The translations under genes were made by a program, and so were the position numbers. Shown in pieces: positions 29,514 to 38,131 of a DNA stretch of 59,256 bases. The stretch lies in the NCBI GenBank assembly GCA_947454955.1, contig CANGLW010000016.1, positions 1 to 59,256 of the forward strand, in the 5' to 3' direction. Positions within the stretch are counted from its first letter, which is position 1. Every line of letters starts with the position of its first letter. The notes below the pieces were generated by a model. It saw only the letters and a program-made list of their open reading frames with translations, had not been told where the DNA came from and made no database searches. Origin of the DNA: Comamonadaceae bacterium. Lineage in GTDB: Bacteria > Pseudomonadota > Gammaproteobacteria > Burkholderiales > Burkholderiaceae_C.

Positions 29514-30149
29514 GTGTGCACCAACTTCACACCCACCCACAACACCGACTGGACCAAGCGCCAATTTGGCGTTGACTTGCCCAGCGGTTTTCCGGCGGAG
29601 TCTTACCCGGGTTTTGTTTCGCCCATCGTGGTCAAGAGCCATCAAACCAAACGTGTGGCGTGTGGCCTGGCACGCTTCGGTCTCATACCTGCTTGGGCCA
29701 AGGACGACAAAATAGCTCGGCACACTTACAACGCCCGCAGCGAAACGGCTGCAGACAAGCCCAGTTTCCGTGCGGCTTGGCGCAAGCGTCAATTTGGCCT
29801 GGTGCTCGCCGACAACTTCTACGAGCCCAATTACGCAACCGGCAAAGCCGTGCGCTGGAAGATAGGTTTGGCCAGCGGCGAACCCTTCGGCATTGCCTGT
29901 TTGTGGGACCGCTGGACCGACCCCGCATCCGGCGAACGGGTGGTGAGTTTTTCCATGCTCACCGTCAACGCCGACGAACACCCCGTCATGCGTCAGTTCC
30001 ACAAACCTGCGGACGAAAAACGCACCCCGGTCATCATGCCGGCACACCTGCATGATGATTGGCTTAGCGCTGACTTGCAGCAGGCCACCGAGTTGATGCA
30101 GTGGTCACACATGCCTGAACTCGTGAGTGAGCCAGCATCCAAAAACTAA
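29514..30149 (+). CDS. yedK: SRAP/HMCES-type abasic-site protein
   Basis: A 211-residue SOS-response-associated peptidase. The catalytic cysteine must be residue 2, exposed after removal of Met, and the GTG start at 29514 gives exactly MCTNFTP. The conserved Asn lies in TYNARSET, the Glu in NFYEPNYA and the His in IMPAHLHDDWL. YedK forms a covalent cross-link with abasic sites in single-stranded DNA and protects them. No Shine-Dalgarno site is evident before the GTG. Confidence 0.92.
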   Translation: MCTNFTPTHNTDWTKRQFGVDLPSGFPAESYPGFVSPIVVKSHQTKRVACGLARFGLIPAWAKDDKIARHTYNARSETAADKPSFRAAWRKRQFGLVLADNFYEPNYATGKAVRWKIGLASGEPFGIACLWDRWTDPASGERVVSFSMLTVNADEHPVMRQFHKPADEKRTPVIMPAHLHDDWLSADLQQATELMQWSHMPELVSEPASKN

Positions 30150-30210
30150 CTGCGGTATGAGTTGAGAATGGTGCCTTAACAGGGCGGAGATCATCTGCCA
30201 CAATCCGCCC

Positions 30211-32286
30211 ATGACCACTGCTCTGCCCACCGACACCCAGGTGCTGGGGGCCTGCCCGCATGATTGCCCCGACACCTGCTCGCTGATCACCACGGTGCGC
30301 GATGGTGTGGCGGTGCGTGTGCAGGGCAACCCGGAGCACCCGGCCACCGATGGCGTGCTGTGCACCAAAGTCTCGCGCTACACCGAGCGCACCTACCACC
30401 CCGATCGCTTGTTGCAACCCATGCGCCGTGTGGGCCCTAAAGGGCCGAACGCGCAGTTTGAGCCGGTGAGTTGGGATGAGGCCTTGCAAGACATCGCCAA
30501 GAGACTGCGTTACATCGCAGCGGCAGACCCCGAAGCCATCTTGCCCTACAGCTACGCCGGCACCATGGGGCAGGTGCAAGGCGAGGCCATGGCGGCGCGA
30601 TTTTTTAACCGCTTGGGCGCCTCGCGCTTAGACCGAACCATTTGCGCCAGCGCGGGTGCAGAAGGCTTGTTGCACACCTTGGGTGGCAAGCTGGGCATGA
30701 AGGTGGAATGGTTCAGTGAGGCCAAGCTCATCCTCATTTGGGGCAGCAACTCGATCGGCAGCAATTTGCATTTTTGGCGGCTGGCTCAACAGGCCAAACG
30801 CCAGGGTGCACGCCTGGTGTGCATCGACCCGCGCCGCACCGAAACAGCCGAGAAATGCGACGAGCATGTGGCCCTGCGCCCCGGCACCGACGCAGCTTTG
30901 GCATTGAGCCTCATGCACGAGTTGATCGTGAATGATTGGCTGGACCACGACTACCTGGCGCAACACACCCTGGGTTGGGCGCAGCTCAAAGAACGCGCGC
31001 TGCAATGGCCACCTCAGCGTGCGGCAGAGGTGTGTGGTTTAGAGGTTGAAGCCATCCAACGCTTGGCGCGTGACTACGGCACCACCCGGCCTGCGGCCAT
31101 TCGTTTGAACTACGGTGTGCAGCGCGCGCGGGGTGGCGGTAATGCGGTGCGCGCCATCGCGTGCTTGCCGGCCTTGACCGGTGCCTGGCGGCACCGTGCT
31201 GGCGGTGTGTTGCTCAGCAACTCGGGCAACCAACGTTTCAACACCACCGCCTTGCAGCGCCCCGATTTGTTGGGCACGCGCCGCCCGCGTTTACTCAACA
31301 TGAGCACCATTGGCCAGCACCTGGCCCCCGATGCACCGCACAAGCCTGTGCGCGCCCTGTTGGTTTACAACAGCAACCCGGTGGCAGTGGCGCCCGATTC
31401 CTCCAGCGTGGTGGCGGGCTTTGCACGCGACGACTTGTTCACCGTGGTGCTGGAGCAGTTCCGCACCGACACCGCGGACTACGCCGACTACCTGCTGCCT
31501 GCCACCACACAGCTTGAACATTGGGATGTGCATGGCACCTACGGCCACACCGATGTGGTGCTCAATCGCCCAGCTATCGCGCCACGCGGCCAAGCCTTGC
31601 CCAACACCGAAATTTTCCGAAGGTTAGCCAAGCACATGGGCTTTGATGAGCCTTGCTTTGCCGACGATGACATGACCCTGTGCCAGCAAGCAGTGACGCA
31701 CAAGGAGGGTGAGTTCGTGTCCTTCCAAGCATTGCTAACGCATGGCTTTGTGACCATTCCCGGCCCAGAGGCACCGTTTGCCAAGGGGCAGTTCCCCACA
31801 CCCTCGGGGCGTTGTGAGTTTTTCAGTGAACGATTGGCCGCGCACGGGCTGGATGGTTTGCCCGACTACTTGCCCAATTACGAGAGCCCCAAGGCAGACG
31901 CCACTTACCCCTTGGCCATGGTGTCACCACCGGCGCGGCATTTCCTCAATTCAACCTTTGTGAATGTGACCAGCTTGCGCGATGTCGAAGGCGAGCCCCT
32001 GCTGGAAATTCACCCGCAAGACGCTCAAGCGCGGGGTGTGCAGGATGGCCAAACCGTGGTGGTCTTCAATGACCGTGGCAAGCATGTGTGCCGTGCCCGC
32101 GTGAGCGAGCGGCCGCGGCCTGGTGTGGTGGTGGGCCTTGGCATTTGGTGGCGTCGACACGGCATCAATGGCACCAATGTGAACGAACTCACCAGCCAGG
32201 CTTTGACTGACCTGGGGCGAGCCCCCACGTTTTACGACTGCGCGGTGCAGGTGATTGCGCAGACTGGGTCAGCTCAGCCAGTTTGA
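30211..32286 (+). CDS. Molybdopterin-dependent oxidoreductase (DMSO reductase family)
   Basis: A 691-residue catalytic subunit. CPHDCPDTC near residue 12 with a fourth cysteine in GVLCTK binds a [4Fe-4S] cluster; ASAGAEGLLHTLGG and LILIWGSNSIGSN belong to the molybdopterin-binding domains, and the C-terminus ends in a dinucleotide-binding barrel (HPQDAQARGVQDGQ). No Tat signal is seen, so it is probably cytoplasmic. No electron-transfer or chaperone subunit genes lie nearby. It resembles formate dehydrogenase-like orphan proteins; the substrate is unknown. The ATG directly follows a GGGCGGA/TCCGCCC inverted repeat. Confidence 0.85.
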   Translation: MTTALPTDTQVLGACPHDCPDTCSLITTVRDGVAVRVQGNPEHPATDGVLCTKVSRYTERTYHPDRLLQPMRRVGPKGPNAQFEPVSWDEALQDIAKRLRYIAAADPEAILPYSYAGTMGQVQGEAMAARFFNRLGASRLDRTICASAGAEGLLHTLGGKLGMKVEWFSEAKLILIWGSNSIGSNLHFWRLAQQAKRQGARLVCIDPRRTETAEKCDEHVALRPGTDAALALSLMHELIVNDWLDHDYLAQHTLGWAQLKERALQWPPQRAAEVCGLEVEAIQRLARDYGTTRPAAIRLNYGVQRARGGGNAVRAIACLPALTGAWRHRAGGVLLSNSGNQRFNTTALQRPDLLGTRRPRLLNMSTIGQHLAPDAPHKPVRALLVYNSNPVAVAPDSSSVVAGFARDDLFTVVLEQFRTDTADYADYLLPATTQLEHWDVHGTYGHTDVVLNRPAIAPRGQALPNTEIFRRLAKHMGFDEPCFADDDMTLCQQAVTHKEGEFVSFQALLTHGFVTIPGPEAPFAKGQFPTPSGRCEFFSERLAAHGLDGLPDYLPNYESPKADATYPLAMVSPPARHFLNSTFVNVTSLRDVEGEPLLEIHPQDAQARGVQDGQTVVVFNDRGKHVCRARVSERPRPGVVVGLGIWWRRHGINGTNVNELTSQALTDLGRAPTFYDCAVQVIAQTGSAQPV

Positions 32287-33311
32287 GCTGATGTCGCCAA
32301 GGCCTGGCGCAAAGCTGGGCCAGTCCAGCGTTGGCCGCGGTGGTGACCCGCGATCAGTTGGCACATGGCCGCGTTGCGTGGCGCGGTGGTGCCGTTTGCC
32401 AAGGCCAGTCGCACCACGGCGCCGCACAGGTCATCAATCTCGGTGGTGCGGCCGCGTTGGATGTCTTCCCACATCGATGACCGGGCAGAGGCATCCATGC
32501 GCAACATCTTGGCAGCCACCAGACCAAACAGCCCGTTGGGCAGCCGCAGAATATGAGGCAACAAGCGCGGCGGTGCGTTGGCGACTTTGGCGGGGCGAAT
32601 GCCTGCAAGTCTCAGCACTTGCAGCGCCTCTGCTTGCAGGCAAGCCAACACAAACCGGAAATCACGGTCGCGCAGTTGCTCCAGCAAGGGCAAATCTGAC
32701 AAGGCATTCACCGGGTTGTTGAGGTTGAGCAGCAGCTTGCCCCACTGAACCGCACGCATGTCGGATGACAGCACCGTGGGCAGACCGCTGGCTTTGAAAT
32801 CTGCAGCCATGTTGCGCGTGGCGGCTGTGTCGGCCAGGTGCAGTGCGCCGTCTGTGGCGCGATGAACGCGGTTGGGGCTGGGCATGACCACGTTGTAAGG
32901 CACCATGCCTGCCAGTGCTTGCAACCCCGGTGCTGCTTGCGTGATTCGCTCAACGTTGTCCACCCCGTTTTGCAAGGACACCACCACCGTACCCTGCGGG
33001 CAATGGGCGGCTACGTCCTGTGCCGCAGCGGCGGTGGCACCTCCTTTGACGCACAGCAGAACAACGATGGGCGAGCGGTCATCCGCCTGGCTCAGGGCAG
33101 ACCAAGCTTGCGCTAAGTTGGTGTGGAGGGTCAGCTGAGAAGGGGAGAGGTGGGTTTCAAAACCGTCTAAGTCAGAGACGGTCAAACCATGGGCTGCGAT
33201 GGGATCTACAACGCGAGAGCGCCCCACCAAGGCTACGTGAAAACCTGCAGCGCATAAACGGCCGCCCACATAGCAGCCGATCGAGCCCGCGCCGAGAATC
33301 AGGTATTTCAT
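32274..33311 (-). CDS. 2-dehydropantoate 2-reductase-like (ketopantoate reductase family)
   Basis: A 345-residue NADPH-dependent reductase. The Rossmann motif GAGSIGCYVGGRL starts at residue 7, and the catalytic lysine and acid are probably in VQWGKLLLNLNNPVNALS and SSMWEDIQRGRTTEIDDL. The ATG at 33311 is preferred over one three codons upstream. Family members convert ketopantoate to pantoate for CoA, but many bacteria carry paralogues with other substrates, so panE is not assigned. It overlaps the molybdoenzyme gene by 13 bases tail to tail. Confidence 0.85.
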   Translation of the reverse strand: MKYLILGAGSIGCYVGGRLCAAGFHVALVGRSRVVDPIAAHGLTVSDLDGFETHLSPSQLTLHTNLAQAWSALSQADDRSPIVVLLCVKGGATAAAAQDVAAHCPQGTVVVSLQNGVDNVERITQAAPGLQALAGMVPYNVVMPSPNRVHRATDGALHLADTAATRNMAADFKASGLPTVLSSDMRAVQWGKLLLNLNNPVNALSDLPLLEQLRDRDFRFVLACLQAEALQVLRLAGIRPAKVANAPPRLLPHILRLPNGLFGLVAAKMLRMDASARSSMWEDIQRGRTTEIDDLCGAVVRLALANGTTAPRNAAMCQLIAGHHRGQRWTGPALRQALATSAQTG

Positions 33312-33378
33312 GGTGCTCAAGACAGCAAGTGGCCAAGGCCGGCATAGCTTGCCATCCGCACGCGAACTGTTAGCGCCA

Positions 33379-33401
33379 CATCGTGGGCTTGGCCCACGAT
33401 G
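33379..33401 (-). terminator. Hairpin downstream of the HiPIP gene
   Basis: CATCGTGGGC (33379-33388) and GCCCACGATG (33392-33401) form a perfect ten-base-pair stem with a three-base loop. It lies 13 bases after the HiPIP stop on the minus strand. There is no T run, so it may stabilise the short mRNA or act as a weak terminator. Confidence 0.4.
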
Positions 33402-33413
33402 CGGTCAAACCGA

Positions 33414-33740
33414 TCAGCCCTTCTTGACGTAGGCGTTGCACCAGCCTTTGCTGGACACTTGCTTGCCTGCGAAGATCGAGCAGCCACCGGCAGCATCACC
33501 GGCTTTGCCGATGAACACGGCGCAGTTTCCGCAGGCTTGACCGGCAGCGTATTTGGGGTACTTGGCCTTGTCAACCTTGCTGCCATCAGCTTTGTAGCCC
33601 AGCGCGGCGGCTTGGGCGTCTGTCTCAGACAAAGCTTGCGCCTGTGCCGCACACACCGTGGCCAAAGTGCCAGTGGCCACAGCGGCCTGCAACATGAAAA
33701 CACGACGGTTGGGTTGGAGCGACTTGAGGGAAGAGGTCAT
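33414..33740 (-). CDS. hip: High-potential iron-sulphur protein (HiPIP)
   Basis: A 108-residue precursor with a twin-arginine signal (NRRVFMLQAAVATGTLA, cleavage near AQAQA), as expected for a protein folded around its cluster before export. The mature part has the four ligand cysteines in CGNC, GGCSIF and GWCNAY. HiPIP is a soluble periplasmic donor to the reaction-centre cytochrome in several purple bacteria. Its location beside the photosynthesis cluster, divergent from bchI across a region with two PpsR-type sites, supports that role here. Confidence 0.93.
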   Translation of the reverse strand: MTSSLKSLQPNRRVFMLQAAVATGTLATVCAAQAQALSETDAQAAALGYKADGSKVDKAKYPKYAAGQACGNCAVFIGKAGDAAGGCSIFAGKQVSSKGWCNAYVKKG

Positions 33741-33866
33741 GATGAATTCGGTAAACACCAGAACATTCTGGCCACGCCATTCTTGCTCAAGCCGCGCCAA
33801 GACGAAAGCGCGCAGTGAATGTCCGATAAGCCTGATCAAATGTTGGCGAAATTTATCAATCGGCCA

Positions 33867-33884
33867 TGTCAGTTGGTGCAGACA
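33867..33884. promoter_or_regulatory. PpsR/CrtJ-type site 1 (hip-bchI region)
   Basis: TGT-N12-ACA palindrome, full form TGTCAGTTGGTGCAGACA. It lies 127 bases upstream of hip and 133 before bchI. The motif is the established recognition sequence of the redox-responsive repressor PpsR/CrtJ. Binding is inferred. Confidence 0.5.
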
Positions 33885-33949
33885 GCCCAGGCCATTCTTG
33901 GGCCTGACCTTCGGCCTGATGGGGTATATCGGCATGAAAGCTGCAAAAG

Positions 33950-33967
33950 TGTCAATTTAACTTGACA
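33950..33967. promoter_or_regulatory. PpsR/CrtJ-type site 2 (hip-bchI region)
   Basis: TGTCAATTTAACTTGACA, a TGT-N12-ACA site with a five-base inverted repeat TGTCA/TGACA relaxed by one position. It is 50 bases before bchI and 83 bases from site 1. Two sites are needed for cooperative PpsR binding in Rhodobacter. Confidence 0.6.
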
Positions 33968-34016
33968 TCAAAGCGTAAGTTGCAGAACATGCACCCATGC
34001 AAACATGGGAATTCGC

Positions 34017-35039
34017 ATGGCTTTGACTTTTCCGTTCGCGGCCATTGTGGGCCAGGAAGACATGACTTTGGCCATCCAGGTGGTGGCGGTGGACCCCTCG
34101 ATTGGTGGGGTGTTGGTGTTGGGAGACCGCGGCACGGGCAAGTCCACCGCGGTGCGTGCTTTGGCCGACCTGTTGCCGCCCATCAAGGTGGTGGAGGGCT
34201 GCCCTTATGGTTGCGACCCCTCGGCCAGCGGCCCGCATTGCGAGGCCTGCGCGCGCTTGGTCAAAGGCAAGGTGAAAAGCATCACACGCCCGGTGCAGGT
34301 GGTGGACCTGCCCCTGGGGGCTACCGAAGACCGCGTGGTGGGTGCGCTGGACTTGGAAAAAGCCCTGGCGCAAGGCATCAAAGAGTTTTCGCCGGGCCTT
34401 TTGGCCAAAGCCCACCGCGGCTTTTTGTACATCGACGAGGTCAACCTGCTTGAAGACCACTTGGTGGACTTGCTCATTGACGTGGCCGCCTCAGGCGAAA
34501 ACCTGGTGGAGCGTGAAGGCCTGAGCGTGCGTCACCCCGCACGATTTGTGTTGGTGGGCAGTGGCAACCCTGAGGAGGGCGAGTTGCGCCCGCAGCTGCT
34601 GGACCGCTTTGGTTTGTCGGTGGATGTGAAAACACCGCAAGACTTGGGTTTGCGTGTGGAGGTGGTCAAACGCCGCGACGCCTTTGACCGCGACCCCGCT
34701 GGCTACAAAGCGCAGTGGGAAGCCGCCAACACCAAGCTGCGAGACGCGATTGTCAAAGCCCGCAAATTAGCTGCCCAACTTGAGGTGGGCGACGACTTGC
34801 TGGAAATCGCTGCCAAGCTGTGCCTGCAACTGGGCACCGACGGCCTGCGTGCTGAACTCACCTTGCTGCGCGCCACCCGGGCTTATGCGGCGCTCAAAGG
34901 TGCGAAGAAGGTGCAAGCCGAGCACCTGCGCGCCATCGCACCTTTGGTGTTGCGTCACCGTTTGCGCCGTAACCCGCTGGACGACACCGGTTCAGACGTG
35001 CGCGTGCAGCGTTGTTTGGACGACGTGCTGCCGGCATGA
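34017..35039 (+). CDS. bchI: Magnesium chelatase subunit I
   Basis: A 340-residue AAA+ ATPase, part of the enzyme that inserts magnesium into protoporphyrin IX. It begins MALTFPFAAIVGQEDMTLA; the Walker A motif is VLGDRGTGKSTAVRAL and Walker B FLYIDEVNLLEDHLVD, with RFVLVGSGNPEEGELRPQLL as sensor region. An ATG four codons upstream (34005) is possible. The stop overlaps bchD by four bases. Two PpsR-type sites lie upstream. Confidence 0.95.
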   Translation: MALTFPFAAIVGQEDMTLAIQVVAVDPSIGGVLVLGDRGTGKSTAVRALADLLPPIKVVEGCPYGCDPSASGPHCEACARLVKGKVKSITRPVQVVDLPLGATEDRVVGALDLEKALAQGIKEFSPGLLAKAHRGFLYIDEVNLLEDHLVDLLIDVAASGENLVEREGLSVRHPARFVLVGSGNPEEGELRPQLLDRFGLSVDVKTPQDLGLRVEVVKRRDAFDRDPAGYKAQWEAANTKLRDAIVKARKLAAQLEVGDDLLEIAAKLCLQLGTDGLRAELTLLRATRAYAALKGAKKVQAEHLRAIAPLVLRHRLRRNPLDDTGSDVRVQRCLDDVLPA

Positions 35040-36778
35040 ACCAGGCGTCTTGGGACGACGCGCAGTGGGCCTTGCTGGCCCTGCAGGTCGACCCCGTTCG
35101 CTTAGGCGGTGTGTGGCTCAAAGCCGGCCACGGCCCGGTGCGCGACGCTTGGCTCAAGCAAGTACAAAGCCTGGCTTGCCCGGTGCACAAAGTGCCGCAC
35201 CACACCGACGACGACCGATTACTTGGCGGCATCGACCTCACCGCTTCTTTGTCGGCCGGTCGCTTGGTGTCGCAAGCCGGCTTGCTCACGCGCTTGGATG
35301 ATGGCTTGCTGGTTTTGCCCATGGCAGAGCGTTTCCCCAGACATTTGCTGGCCATGTTGCTACAAATACAAGAGCAAGGCAGTTGGTTTGAGCGGCACAC
35401 TGCTTTGCCACGCAACGCTAAGTTTGGCTTGTTAGCACTGGACGAATCGGACGACGACGAGACGCCCTTGCCCGCAGCCCTGACCGACCGCTTAGCCCTG
35501 TGGTTAGACCTTCGAGCTGTGCCCTACAACGAGGTCAGCCCCATTGATTTGCTCAGTGCGTCTGAACTCAAAGAAGTGCGAAATGCTATAGAAAAGATAG
35601 CACCTACGTCAGACCAGATCAAGGCCATCTGCCATACCGCCCAAGCATTTGGGGTGGAAGGTCTGCGCGCACCGGCCTGGGCGGTGTATGTGGCCACAGT
35701 CCATGCGGCCTTGCAAGGCCGGCATGACTTGGACGATGAAGACTTGCAAGCCGCCATTCGCTTGGTGTTGATCCCGCGTGCCACCCAAATGCCCGCACCA
35801 CAGGATGAAGAACAACAGCAGGAAGATCAGCCCCAAGAACAACCGCCTGAGCCGCCAGATTCATCCGAGCAAGAAGAACCAAGCCATGCGCAAGAGCCTG
35901 AGGAAGCCCTGGAAGACCAGGTGCTTGCAGCGGCCTTGGCCAGCTTGCCGCAAGACGTGCTGGACAAGCTGGCCTTGAACATGACCAAGCCCAAAGCCAG
36001 CGCGGCGTCGGTGGGGCAAAGCGGGCAAAAGTTAAATGCGCGTTTGCGCGGGCGGCCTTTGTCGCCACGACTGGGGCACCCGCATGCCGGTGCGCGTTTG
36101 CATGTGCTGGCCACCTTGCGTGCGGCCGCGCCCAAGCAACGCCTGCGCACCACTTTGCCCGGTGGGCCACGGGTGGCCATACGCAGCGAAGATTTTCATA
36201 TCCACCGCTTTGAACAACGCAGCGCGAGCTGTTTGATCTTCGCGCTCGATGCGTCGGGCTCTGCGGCTTATCAGCGCTTGGCCGAGGCCAAAGGTGCGGT
36301 GGAAATTTTGTTGCAGCAGTCGTATGCGCGGCGTGACAGTGTGTGCGTGATTGCCTTTCGGGGTGCGCAGGCGCAAGTGCTCTTGCCGCCCACCCGCTCT
36401 TTGGTGCGCGCCAAAAAAGCGCTGGCGGGTTTGCCTGGCGGCGGCGGCACACCCATGGCGCTCGCACTGCAAACCGCCACGCAAACCGCGCTGACCTTGC
36501 AACGGCAAGGCACCACGCCCACGCTGGTGGTCTTGAGTGATGGCCGCGCCAACGTGACGCTGGCCGGACTTGGTGGCCGCAGCCAAGCACAGGCCGAGGC
36601 TATGCAGTGGGCCACGCAATGGCGCTTGAGTGGCTTCACCGGTTTGTGGATCGACACATCGCCCCAACCCGATGCGCAGGCCCAAGGTTTGGCGCAGGCC
36701 ATGTCGGCAAGTTATTTCCCCATGCCGCATGTGCAGGCGCAGCGCATGGCCGCGGTGGTGCAAAACCTCAAATCTTGA
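35036..36778 (+). CDS. bchD: Magnesium chelatase subunit D
   Basis: A 580-residue partner of BchI. The N-terminal AAA-like half lacks a good Walker A motif, as is normal for BchD. An acidic, proline- and glutamine-rich linker (about 255-300) precedes a von Willebrand A domain with the metal-site motif LDASGSAA near residue 405 and GGGGTPMALAL. A 21-base palindromic repeat, TGCTAT-N7-ATAGCACC, is embedded in frame near residue 183 and a weaker copy near residue 108. The stop overlaps bchO by one base. Confidence 0.95.
   Translation: MNQASWDDAQWALLALQVDPVRLGGVWLKAGHGPVRDAWLKQVQSLACPVHKVPHHTDDDRLLGGIDLTASLSAGRLVSQAGLLTRLDDGLLVLPMAERFPRHLLAMLLQIQEQGSWFERHTALPRNAKFGLLALDESDDDETPLPAALTDRLALWLDLRAVPYNEVSPIDLLSASELKEVRNAIEKIAPTSDQIKAICHTAQAFGVEGLRAPAWAVYVATVHAALQGRHDLDDEDLQAAIRLVLIPRATQMPAPQDEEQQQEDQPQEQPPEPPDSSEQEEPSHAQEPEEALEDQVLAAALASLPQDVLDKLALNMTKPKASAASVGQSGQKLNARLRGRPLSPRLGHPHAGARLHVLATLRAAAPKQRLRTTLPGGPRVAIRSEDFHIHRFEQRSASCLIFALDASGSAAYQRLAEAKGAVEILLQQSYARRDSVCVIAFRGAQAQVLLPPTRSLVRAKKALAGLPGGGGTPMALALQTATQTALTLQRQGTTPTLVVLSDGRANVTLAGLGGRSQAQAEAMQWATQWRLSGFTGLWIDTSPQPDAQAQGLAQAMSASYFPMPHVQAQRMAAVVQNLKS
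35584..35604 (+). repeat. Palindromic repeat inside bchD
   Basis: TGCTAT, seven bases, ATAGCACC. The same layout occurs in bchB. The reading frame is kept and encodes AIEKIAP. A weaker copy is at 35358-35378 (TGCTAC, N7, AGAGCAAG). Confidence 0.6.
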
Positions 36779-37665
36779 TGTGGGATTCGCTTTACCCACC
36801 CATGGATTGGGCGGCTTACAAAAACACCTGGCCGCATGCCAGCCACAGCCGTTTTGTAGAAATGCCAGGCCAACGCTGGCATGTGCAGATCATGGGGCAA
36901 GGCCCGGTGCTTTTGCTCTTGCATGGCACGGGTGCCTCCACCCATTCCTGGCGCGACATGGCACCGCTGTTGGCGCAGCACTACACCGTGGTCATGCCCG
37001 ATTTACCTGGGCATGCCTTCACCACCCTGCACGCCAAACACGCGCCGTCCTTGCCCAACATGAGCGCGGATGTGCGGCGATTGTTGGCCCATTTAGAGAT
37101 GTGGCCGGTGGCTATTCTGGGCCACTCGGCAGGCGCAGCCGTGGCAGCGCATCTGAGCTTGGGCTCTGAGCGTTTACCGCCTGTGGTGGTGGGTTTGAAC
37201 CCGGCCTGGTTGCCACAACCTGGTGCAGCCCAATGGTTGTTTGCGCCTACTGCCAAGCTCATGGCGCTCAACCCTTACTCAGGCCGCTTGGTGGCCAACC
37301 ATTTGGCCAAGCCTTGGGTGGTGGCCAAGTTACTCGCCAGCACCGGCTCGCACCTCTCGCAAGATGGTGTGGACTACTACAGCCGGTTGGTGGCCTCACC
37401 CACCCATGTGCATGGGGTGCTGAGCATGATGGCCGCCTGGAACTTGAACACCTTGAACAACCGTTTGCCGCAACTCAGCCCGGTGCTCTTGCATGTGGGT
37501 GAGAACGACCAAACCGTGCCGGTGAGTTTGGCCCATGAGGCCAAGCGTTTGATACCGGGGGCAGATTTGATTTTGAAGCCGGGGCTGGGGCACCTGGCGC
37601 ATGAAGAGCAGGCGCAAAGCACGGCCGCTGAAATTATTCATTGGCTCAAGCAAAAGGGCCGTTGA
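36778..37665 (+). CDS. bchO: BchO, magnesium chelatase-associated alpha/beta hydrolase
   Basis: A 295-residue alpha/beta hydrolase-fold protein. The nucleophile elbow is ILGHSAGAAVAAHL, the oxyanion region LLLLHGTGASTHSWRD, and late Asp and His lie in GENDQTVP and GLGHLAHEEQ. bchO regularly follows bchID in purple bacteria; its exact role in magnesium insertion is not settled. ATG 36778 overlaps the bchD stop (TGATG). It overlaps tspO by 20 bases tail to tail. Confidence 0.92.
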   Translation: MWDSLYPPMDWAAYKNTWPHASHSRFVEMPGQRWHVQIMGQGPVLLLLHGTGASTHSWRDMAPLLAQHYTVVMPDLPGHAFTTLHAKHAPSLPNMSADVRRLLAHLEMWPVAILGHSAGAAVAAHLSLGSERLPPVVVGLNPAWLPQPGAAQWLFAPTAKLMALNPYSGRLVANHLAKPWVVAKLLASTGSHLSQDGVDYYSRLVASPTHVHGVLSMMAAWNLNTLNNRLPQLSPVLLHVGENDQTVPVSLAHEAKRLIPGADLILKPGLGHLAHEEQAQSTAAEIIHWLKQKGR

Positions 37666-38131
37666 GCCGGACGGTAGATAGGTTCAAGCCGCCGGCAATC
37701 GTTACCCACAACAGGTAAGGCAGGTTGAGGTAGGCGGTACGGCGCGATGCGGTCCAAAAGCCCAACACCAGGGCGAGTACCGAGAGCCACAAGAGCACCC
37801 ACTCGGCCAGCGCCCAATCGGGCCGGTGCAATTTGAAATACAGCCCACTCCATACGACATTGAGCAGCGCGTTCACACCGAACAACAGCCACACCCGACG
37901 CTGCTCCTGCGTGGTTTGAGCCGCTTGCCAAGCGATGGATGCACTGATGGCGGTGAGCGTGAAGATGGAGGTCCAGATGACGCCAAAGGCGGCATCTGGC
38001 GGTTTCCAGCTGGGCTGTTGAAGCGCGAAATACCAGGGGCCAAGCTCAGTGAGCGCAGCGCCCAGGCCTGCGGTGAGGTAACTCAACGACAGCGCGACGA
38101 ACAGGGGTGTTGATCGTCGCAGCCAGGTCAT
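37646..38131 (-). CDS. tspO: TspO/MBR tryptophan-rich sensory protein
   Basis: A 161-residue, five-helix membrane protein. GPWYFALQQPSWKPPDAAFGVIW-like loop residues (about 31-53), NALLNVVWSGLYFKLHRPDWAL and LPYLLWVTIAGGLNLS are diagnostic of TspO. It binds porphyrins, and in Rhodobacter it damps photosynthesis gene expression in response to oxygen. Here it is the last gene of a bchG-pucC-like-bchP-tspO chain in which each start overlaps the previous stop by four bases. Confidence 0.93.
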   Translation of the reverse strand: MTWLRRSTPLFVALSLSYLTAGLGAALTELGPWYFALQQPSWKPPDAAFGVIWTSIFTLTAISASIAWQAAQTTQEQRRVWLLFGVNALLNVVWSGLYFKLHRPDWALAEWVLLWLSVLALVLGFWTASRRTAYLNLPYLLWVTIAGGLNLSTVRLNGPFA

